Below, piece by piece: positions 55,454-64,000 of a DNA stretch of 64,000 nucleotides (positions are counted from its first letter, which is position 1; the number at the start of each line of letters is the position of its first letter). The notes beneath the pieces are model-generated. The model was given only the letters and a program-made list of their open reading frames with translations, did not search any database and was not told the origin of the DNA. The DNA comes from Apiotrichum sp. Y4204. Its lineage: Eukaryota > Basidiomycota > Tremellomycetes > Trichosporonales > Trichosporonaceae. The position numbers were made by a program, and so were the translations under genes. Where the stretch lies: the NCBI GenBank assembly GCA_025531455.1, contig JAMYHL010000070.1:62001-126000 (forward strand), given 5' to 3'.

Positions 55454-56316
55454 ATGACTTCCTCCTCACCTTGCTCTCCCGCGACGTCGAGCACAACGCC
55501 GCCTCCAACGTCCCCTTCGAGACCATCGACGCCATCCCCGGCTACCACTTCTGCACGACCTGCCACGCAAGCGGTGCCCCAGGCCACACCGACGGTTCCC
55601 ACGCCGGTTTCCCCCATACCAGTCGCATCTAGCTCTGCCCAGGATTCCTCTCCCTTTGCCATCCCTCCCCCATCTCCCGTGAGCCAGGAGGTCCACCTGA
55701 TCAACCCTGAGAAAGTGAAGGCGGTCGAAAAATCCTACCTCATCCTTTCCACGTCGCTTCTCGACGTCAAACGACCTCTTGTCAAACGACCCGTCGAGAA
55801 GCGTTCGTCTGCGACGAAGACAAAGTTTCCCGCCAAGTTCTCGAAGCAGCCTGCTTCAGATTTCAACAAACGCCGGGACAGGATGAGCACCGTCTCCCCA
55901 TCCAAGCGCAAAGCGAACGACGTCCAGGAGCCTACTGATGAGGAGCAGTGGGAGGATGTCGAAGAAGAGACTAAGCCGGAGGTTAAGGCCAAGGGCAAGG
56001 GTAAAAAGGTCAAGGCCGAGCCGGGCTCCGACGACGAGAAGCCCGCGAAGCGCCAGCGGGCTGCCGGTGGCGGGCGCAAGTGGACCGGCCCCGAGCTCGA
56101 GGCGCTCCTCTCCCTCGCACTGCAGGGTGGACCGCCGCAGAGTGCCTTCAACGATGGCATCCCCGGGCGCACGGCTCAGCAGTGCAGCATGACCTGGCGG
56201 TAGGTTGGTGGCTAAAACAATGCTGACCTGTTAGTAACACGGTTCTGCCATATCTCAAGAAGTGTCTCCACGAGCGCGGGCAGAACGGGGCTGGAAAGGC
56301 CGTCAAAGACGAGTGA
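55454..56316 (+). CDS. SANT/Myb-like protein, tandem copy B
   Basis: Two exons (55454-56199, 56235-56316) give 275 residues. The N-terminal half is disordered: Pro/Thr/Ser-rich, then basic (RPLVKRPVEKRSSATKTK), then acidic (PTDEEQWEDVEEETKPE) with a Lys-rich KAKGKGKKVKAE patch resembling a nuclear-localisation signal. The C-terminal unit is GRKWTGPELEALLSLALQGG, FNDGIPGRTAQQCSMTWRN and TVLPYLKKCLHERGQNG. It aligns with copy A residue for residue around W-T-G-x-E-L, GRT-x2-QC and TW-x-NT. The start is uncertain: an upstream ATG at 55409 adds a hydrophobic stretch unlikely in a nuclear protein, and an internal ATG at 55883 (MSTVSPSKRKAND) would give a protein the size of copy A. Confidence 0.78.
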
Positions 56317-59300
56317 GCGCGGTAAGTAGACACAACGTCCGTCAGTGGGGGTGGCTGACAGTCAGTTTTAAGGATATAATACGCATACGAGCATGATACG
56401 CATGCGAGCACGATAACAGATGGTCATTGTAGACATCGAGGTCCTGTGTAGCCGTTTGTGCATGTCGGAGCTGCGAAATGATATGACTGTCGTTCATGCT
56501 ATGTTCGCCACATCGTTGTGCCACTCTCATTCTCCACCCCGCCATCCTCATGTAACCTCGTCGGTTATTCACCACGATGAGTCAGTACTAGCACTGTTCT
56601 ACCTGTACAGTACCGTACGCCAGTGCCTAACCTTGTGCGGCGAAACCATAGTGGCGCCTGTAGACTAAACATAGAGAACCCAACAGTGAAATTCAGTCGT
56701 CGCCAGCGGCGAGGAGTGGGACGCCGGTCTCCAGTCCTAACTTGCCGTCATCTCAACGGGGACTGCTCTGACAGAGTTCAGTGACCTCTCGTCAGAACTC
56801 CGGCAAGCGTGCCGTTGCGTCCTCCATATCCGCAGTAGAGTTCGATCACGCGCCTGTTTCAGTCCGCCTGGTGACCAACCGCATCGAGAGCCGTTGGGAG
56901 TGTTGTACATCCGTCGCCGAGACCAACACGGGAGGCACGTTGGGGCGGGAGGTCTGTGAAAGACTGCAAGAGAGTTGCGTCCGAAAAGGCTACCAAGACA
57001 GGCCTCTGTGGTAATTGTGACGTTGTCCTGCTGGCAACCGATATGTGTCGTTTCGGAGCTCTCACTCCCACCACAAGGCACCTGTGTGTCAGTAGGAATT
57101 GTGTTTCCTAGTGCAGTTAGTTCTTAGCTCAATACGGGAACAGCGATACGTCAGTTCCGGGTGATGTTGCCAGTAGTAGTCTTGTAAGATCCCAATGTCC
57201 GTAATCGTCGGCGCACGGGATGTCATCGAGCAATGTGCCTCGGCAGTGGTGACGCGAATGTCCGTTTGACAGCTCGAGTCAAAAGCAGAGCAACATCATC
57301 AGACACGACCATTCCGTACACTCTCACTGAGATCGTCGACATGTCGTTGGTCGTTAGCTCGACATGAAACACGGCTGTCGTGACGCGAGTAGTGGCCGAG
57401 CCGGTGCTAAGGAACGGGACTTCTGGTACGGTCCGCTTACGTTCTATCGCCAAGATACCGAAGTTTGCGTTTCGGAGGTTTCGTCAGTTGGCCGTTGGCA
57501 GACAAGACCTGCGACGGGGGTGCCAGAGGGTGGCCCTGCTGGACCTTGTCCGTCTGCATGTCTGATACTCGCAAGTCGTCGTTCGGGACCCACTGGCGGA
57601 CCGATGTGCAAATTATCAACAAACGAGAACGGCAGACTGACGTCTCATATCTGTTTTCGGTTGACTACTGGGAAGCCCAAAGTTAGATATGCCGTTTTGA
57701 CTGGTCTGGGCTCACAATGTTCCTTGCCGCTACCCGCAAGAACCAGAACCCTTTACGCTTCCGCTTGCGATCGAAGCACGGGATCGTTTCGACACCCTCG
57801 GTACTGCGAAACCCATGCGTAGAGCGAAGTTTATGATTATGGGAATCCGCCGTGCATGATCGGCACTACGACTTCAAACACATGCGGGAAGGTTGACGTT
57901 GGCCTATGCAGGTGCTTGGAGCTACTCGGCCCGCCGCGAACCAACATTACGAACTTAGACATACTTGCGTGCTCTCTAACGGACTTCCTGACCTTCTGCG
58001 ACAGGGTCGTCTCCACCTCTCCGCGACGGGAAGTGTGAGTCTATCAGCAATGCAGGCCCTGTTTGGGGGATGGTGGTTCCTCGATAACGGCATAGTGCAC
58101 GATGCGACGGAGAGACTGCCTCGGTTTCAGCGCCGTGTGGCGCTCAGAGTGGCAAGTGGCAAACTGGCACGGCAAGTGGCGGACCTGTCGAGTGGCAACA
58201 TGTTCGGTAGCGAGGTTCCTCAACCCGAACAAAAGTCGGTCAGCAAAAGAAGACACGATTGATCACCACGGCACGCACAGTTATGGAAGTTGCTACGAGA
58301 TACATGTCTTAACGTTTCCCCAACAGAGCAAGACCAGGGGCTGCTGCCAAGAGACGGCAATCGGGACCCACCGATGACCTGTCCGACTGATGTCCGAACA
58401 GGGCGGGCACCCGTTGCACATTCCGTCTCTGTCTCACAGGTGACAAGAAGCAGAATGCAACAGTGGCTCTGTGGCGACACAAGCTTGCTTAGATTGTTTG
58501 CGGGCCGGTGGAGGGCCAATGCGTAGAATCGAAACCGAAACCCCGTCGAGTACACGAGTGCAACATGTGCTTTGGAAATGGTGTGGCGTGTTTGTGTGGC
58601 TTGCTTCGTGGCTTGCTTGGGTGGCGGTGCGACTCGACACCGATGTTTGCATTGGGATCAGGGCTGGAATGCTGGACCGCCGAGACATCATGTCTGTGGT
58701 GCAAGCCATTGACACGCGGTTTCTCATTGTACAATTGTTATCGACGGCTGTCTCCGAGAGGAACGGGCACAGACCGTCGCGGACTCGAGGTGCTTTACCG
58801 CCACCACCGATATCCTAGAACTGATAGCGAGGTGTTTCATCACACCCGGACCCATATCAGACCGATTCCTGTCCGAAGAATGAGTCAGCCCTACAGCCCT
58901 GTATGAGTATGGGATTGTGTGAGGGAGTGAGGGTGACATTGAGTGGCGATAACATGTGTGGCAATTGTGACATTTACACCTTCAATAGTCCCTCGCCAAG
59001 ACGTGTCCTGCGCCGCAATGGACCTCTCCATGTGTCCTTCAATGCCGACTTCGCAGAATCTGTGAAGAGGAGTTGGGTGTCGGTCGAGATCGCATCGGCC
59101 AGTGCAGGGCTGCTCGCGGGCCCGATGGCCAGAACCATCGGGGATCCTTCTGCAAGTGCGCTTCCCTGTACCGACGCAGGAAGGGCAGTGCCATTCCGTT
59201 CGGGGGCATTGCTCTTGTCTTCAGATTCAATTTGCTGCTCGGTTCTAGACCCCGATCTTCACGGGAACGCAGATGTTGTCGTGTTGGCATGTGGAGTGGG

Positions 59301-62300
59301 TCAAATCTTCTTCGTGAGCGACGCCCCCTGCCTTTCATCTCCGCGATTCTGAGCCGGACCCTGAACCGAGCAGCAAGCACACATCGGCAGCGTGTGGTCG
59401 CTTTGAAGGGCGCAACAGGACCCTCGGTGAATGGGAGCGAATGAGCCGGTCAGTAGCTCCGTAGATGGGTTGGGGTGTTGGGAGGGTGTGATCACAATCC
59501 GGTTCCGATCCATGCTCCTAAGTCACTAGTCTCAGGAGATTGAGCGAACCGAGGAGCTAGACATAGGTCGAGCATTCTGAAATGGACACGATCAGCGGCG
59601 GCCAGAGCAGGGTTGATGCGGTTCGGCAGCGTGCGGCCGCGTGATCGTATGGTCTGTGGCGGTGGCGTGTGGCGCATGGCGCTCGACAGGAATACACCGC
59701 CGGCGGAGCACTGAGAAACCCAAGTTCACAGGTTCGGAGAACACGATTGAGGCGCCGCCGCCACACGGTTTGGGCGTTGCGGATGCACCTTGCTCTGTGG
59801 GGTCAGATGCCGGTGTGAGTGGCGTAAGTGGGGGCCGAGGGGGATTAGGTGCTACGGCCGCCGCAACGCCGCGGCCTGCCCCAACCGCTTGGCCTCGGAA
59901 GCATAGGCAAGAGGTCCGGTGTCGCGGGCAGCATCCACTCCACGCACCTTCCACTTTAGCCTACTGGTTGTGAGTAATTCTGGGTAGTGGGTGGCCAGAT
60001 GAGCTGTGTTTCAAGAGTGGAGAGCTGGTAAAGGTCTGGATTGGCCGGCAATCCGGTTCCACTGATCGATCTGCGGGACGCAAATTCCGAGTTTCCAGCA
60101 GCTTGCGCATTCTCGATCGAGGCATGAGGCATTGTGGGTGGCATGGGAGATCTCAACAAAAAGAAGTTCGAACAATGGGCAAGGGAGAGCCGACGACCGG
60201 CGCCCTTCCCGTCGTCGTCGTGGCATGCCGCACAAATCGTGCATCTACGAGACATACGTTCACTGGATCATTGCGCGGCCACTGGGACTACGGGCTCATG
60301 GTACTGTGGGGAGGACGAGACGGGCCGCGGCGGCGTCGTTGCCGCTTCTGCGTCACGTTCATCAACAATTGTGCCACATGCCACATTCGTGCTGCGACGA
60401 CAGTAGTAGTAGTAATACATAGTTCTCACGGCCGAGATCCGTCTCCTTCTCATTCGCACTCGCCTCCCGGGCGCCACGGAGGTGACACGCAAAGCAAGGT
60501 GAGAATGCATCAAGTACGAGATCACGATGCACCGTAAGCTGGGACGAGGTGGCTGGCCTGGCTGGGATGCCGGTGCCATTCTTTCCCACATCCTATTCGG
60601 CGGTCCGCATCTTCCTGGCTTCGTTCATCCTCACTGGCGGAAGTTCATGCAGGAGACATGAACGGATCTCTCCTGCGGAGAAGTCTAATCAAGAAGCCAT
60701 TATATTAAGTCTCCGTCCGCTCATTCGTAAAGGGACCGTGCCTCCGCCATCCACTCATGCGGTACCGCGGTCGGCGTCATCTCGGCGACATGCGTGACGT
60801 GGAGCAAGTGCGTTACCGCTGTTCTGCGAGTTATGAGCGGGCTTGTCCCGCACTTTCATTCCGGAACGATCTGCGAAACGGTGCCACAATACCGTGCCAC
60901 AATGCTGCCTTCGAATGACTCTGGACTGTGAGCGTACACAGACCGAGGCCCTCGATACACCACACCCGCAGTGGGTTCAGCTGTACAGCTTAAACTTCGA
61001 GGTCCGCCACTCTCACGGTTTGCCACGATGTCTCCGACAGGAATCAAACCGTGTCCCTCCGGGCTCGGGCATCGGGACTCGATCCGCGACATACGACTAA
61101 CGGCATCTGACCCATCGGCCGTCAATTTCGCTGGGAACCCTCATGTCCCGTGTCACATAAAGATCGGGGCCATTGACCATATCAGTCTCGACCCTGCAGT
61201 GTACGCAATGTACAGATCAGACTGTACTGAACCCTGTGGCACAAGGTGTCCCACACTCTTCTGTTTGTGGCTCAATGAGAATGGATCCTGTTGCACCTAG
61301 TAACCAGGCTTGTTGTGAAGTGGAACCGCCGTGACTGAGGAGGAACAGTTGTACACTTGTAAACTTGCCACGGCAACAGGAACGTGCAGAGAACTCGCTA
61401 CGAGTGGGCCACACAGTCATTCACCACCCTATCCACTTCTGACGGAACACCTTGCCCTTCATCTTGTCCGACGACACCTGTGCCGACTGCGACTGGCGGC
61501 TTGCGACTTGTACCTGTGTACACGCCTGCGGCTTGCGCAGTGCAGGCACCTCGTCGCAGAAGCAACGCACAGACGCATCCGCGCACCATTCGGTTCCATG
61601 TACTCCAACAGGGCTTGTCGGAAGTGATCGCTAGGCCCGACCCATGGCCGGACAGATCGTGCCCCCCAGAGTACAGGAACTTCAAGGAGATGGTGGTCGC
61701 GTGAGCATGTGACTTGCCGTGAGCTGTTTCGTTCTGCTGCGCCTACTGTGTTTGGAATGGTCAAACCCAAAGTGCTACCGGCCCGACGAGTAATGTCCTG
61801 TGGAAGAGGCACTCTCTCCTGACGACCGTGCTTGACGTTGGATGAAACTGCGGGACCCTCACGATGCCGTTCGGCACCAATCCGGACAAGGCTGCTGCTC
61901 CTGCTAATGCCGGCAGGCCCCCGCTCGATTGTGGCAAGGTCAGATCTTCTCCTGCAGTCCTCGTCTCGAGGATCTCCCCGGCCACCGGTCAACGAGTGGC
62001 TGCTTTCGGCCACCGCTTCCGCTTTCGCTGTTTCTCGCTTGCTACCATCTTGGTTCCTTGGGATCTGTGATCCTCGGGCTCCATGGTTCCGCAGTGTCCG
62101 ACGGACGACGACTTCCCTGCAATGAAATTATGTGGGCTCAGGAGTCAGAGTCGCGGGTAGATATGACATGTCTTATTGTCTCCATTCGATCCCCCACACG
62201 CTTCCTGCGGCATGGCGGTCTGGAAGCTCTTGAGGGCGGTGCACGCCCCCTTCAATATGGAATTCGCGAGAACGACGAATGCCAGCATTACGACAGCTGT

Positions 62301-64000
62301 TTCCGCCGCAAGCAACTGTTCGCTTTCATTATGAATAAGATGCGAGCCTGTAATAAGCTGATCTTTGGACCTGTGGGAAGTGAATTAGATGAATGCGTTC
62401 GGAATGCAGATTGAAACGCAGGAAGCAAGAGCCTTCGAGCCGCCAAGTCGGAGCCGCGAGCCGCGCTTCAATGATCAATTGGGGCGGATGGCTGTCCCGC
62501 TGCCGACGATGAGTCAATGTGGCCGACACCCGCAACACCACCGACGTGTTCCCTCCCCGGCCGGAGTACAGCAGCCCCTCCAGGCCCCGTCCGCCCCAGC
62601 ATGCCTCAGATCGTGCCTTGCCCTCAGTAGTGTCACTCTCGGCACGGTGGTGGCGATCACATTGCAATAGGTTCTGACACAACGACCACCGCACCCCATT
62701 CTCAAAACAGTGCGGGGCAGCTCGGATCGTAAGTCAGCTGCCCGCGCGTAGCGGGTGCGTCGCGGCGGCGTTCGCTCCCGCCGTTCCTGTTGCCTCCGTA
62801 CCCCATATCCCCTCCGCCTCATCTCGTCGCATGGCCCGTGACCCGGGTCATATCCTATATCCTCGGGCTAGTCGATTGCGGTTAGGAGCTGTGCCGCCCG
62901 ACTGGTGATGCTCCGAATAGTGACGGCTACGCGGCTATCGGTGGCGCAGGCAGTGTAAGGGGCCGCACGCCGGGCGGATTGAGCCCACGCCGCCTCATGA
63001 CCCTTCCGTTATCCTCGCTAGTGTCGTGAGATCGTTGAGGTATTAGTACGCACACATATGCCGCTGCGGTCAGTGGACGGCACACGGGCAAGGAGAAGAA
63101 GGGTGCGTGCGCAGACGGCCAAGGTGGCCAAGCCCATGGATCCGTGGATGAGTGGTGCCGCATCTGGCAATGTTGTCATCACCCTTGCTTCCGCAGAGTT
63201 CGATTGCAGCGTATCCGTCGAGGCACGAGGGGGTGACGGCGTCGGGCTGCGCGAGCCTGTGCTTTCGGCTCCGGACATTGCAGGTTTTACGGCTCGAGGC
63301 TCGCAGATCGTGTGCGGCGGCGTCACGTCAGGTCCTGCGGTCCTGCAGGCAATAATACACAATCAGGCAATCGCAACATTCATGAATCACACAATCGCGG
63401 AGTACAATCGCACCCGACGGAAGGCCAGGATCAGGAGAGATGTCTGTCTGACGCAGTGCGCATTGATCCATTCGTGTCCGGGGGCAACGGAGGACTCTGC
63501 TCATGGCGATTCCGCGCCCGGAATCCAAGCCGACAAGAAGGGACGAGGGATGCGTACTGGTCTCGGCACATTCTGTCAGCGGCTGGACTTCTTTCGGTGC
63601 ATTCTTCCAAACAGGGTCCACCAATGTCTGGGGCGTCGATGCAAACACATGTGCCGCTACGCAATTAAAGAGCCACCTAGCAAAGGACCTGAACAGCCTG
63701 CGCCGCCTGCACCCGTGAAGGCGCTGCGCCACGGTGACTTACCATGTTCCACCCTTGGCGGCGGGCGGGGAACCGTGTGGCCTTGGGATTGTGAGTTTGT
63801 GGGAGGCCACAGGTGGCGCGAGTGGCGTTGGGCTGTAACAGGGCAAGCCAAGACGTGTCCTTCCTCATCCTACGAGCGTATACGTCGTGTATCTTTAGTA
63901 CACGATTGCGCGTCCGCCGGCATCGCCACAGCCCCGATAATCTAGATCATGTATGACGGAGATGAAGCCTCCCCATTGATCACAGACCAGAGATCATTCG
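56317..64000. other. Right-end gene desert, no supported gene
   Basis: This 7.7-kb stretch has many medium open frames on both strands, none with domain similarity, convincing splice structure or mutual exclusion. The longest (63058-63945 plus, 295 codons; 58903-59352 plus, 149 codons) begin with ATG but read as composition-driven. An exon-like piece at 61590-61700 (IARPDPWPDRSCPPEYRNFKEM in part) ends at a GTGAGC donor and could be a gene remnant. Short repeats occur at 58140-58200 (GGCAAGTGGC words) and 60881-60903 (GTGCCACAAT twice). It may be subtelomeric, pericentromeric or decayed DNA. Confidence 0.45.

Noticed and set aside
61030..61130. Possible minus-strand tRNA (GGATCGAGTCCC, GGTTTGATTCC)
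   Set aside because: The first lacks a complementary T-stem and the second lacks the invariant C56. No cloverleaf can be drawn.
63058..63945. 295-codon plus-strand frame near the right end
   Set aside because: It is the longest frame in the desert, but no signal peptide, domain or repeat pattern could be seen, and other frames overlap it. Not enough for a gene call.

Overview
The window is nuclear DNA of a basidiomycete yeast, most likely a tremellomycete and plausibly of the order Trichosporonales. The grounds are gene content (SNU13, RFC1, ORC2, BEM1, VPS5, ATG4, eIF3g and a sucrose/alpha-glucoside type transporter), GC-rich coding sequence, and many very small introns. The introns are mostly 30-70 nt, with GTRNGT donors and a CTRAC/CTGAC branch site close to the acceptor. 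The order-level placement is inference. Gene models below were spliced by hand from reading frame, protein-family continuity and splice signals.

Layout. 0.7-9.4 kb is a dense block: SNU13 (-), an MFS sugar transporter (+), a PP2C phosphatase (+) and VPS5 (+). 9.4-14.1 kb is a long non-coding stretch upstream of a small unrecognised basidiomycete-type protein (+). 16.1-24.6 kb holds ORC2 (-), RFC1 (+, 16 exons) and BEM1 (-). ORC2 and RFC1 are divergent replication genes that share a 408-bp promoter with two MCB-like ACGCGT sites. 24.6-37.6 kb is gene-poor and repeat-sprinkled; it contains one cryptic five-exon gene for a secreted cysteine-rich priA-like protein (-). 37.6-56.3 kb is dense again: a Sel1-repeat protein (+), eIF3g/TIF35 (+), an unrecognised nuclear-looking protein (-), a BCL7-like low-complexity protein (+), a very large ATG4 (-), a GH128-type glycosidase with a frame problem (+), and two tandem SANT-like paralogues (+). 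56.3-64 kb has no gene I can support.

Functionally this is mostly a housekeeping neighbourhood: splicing and snoRNP (SNU13), replication (ORC2, RFC1), translation (eIF3g), polarity (BEM1), endosome recycling (VPS5) and autophagy (ATG4). Lineage-specific genes are placed between these: the priA-like secreted protein, the glycosidase, the SANT-like pair and two unknown conserved-looking proteins. No rRNA, tRNA, intact transposon, CRISPR array or prokaryotic feature was recognised. The best leads are the cryptic priA-like gene, the divergent ORC2/RFC1 promoter, the 6-nt microexon in RFC1, the tandem SANT-like duplication, the disrupted or oddly spliced GH128 gene, and the outsized 766-nt intron in eIF3g.
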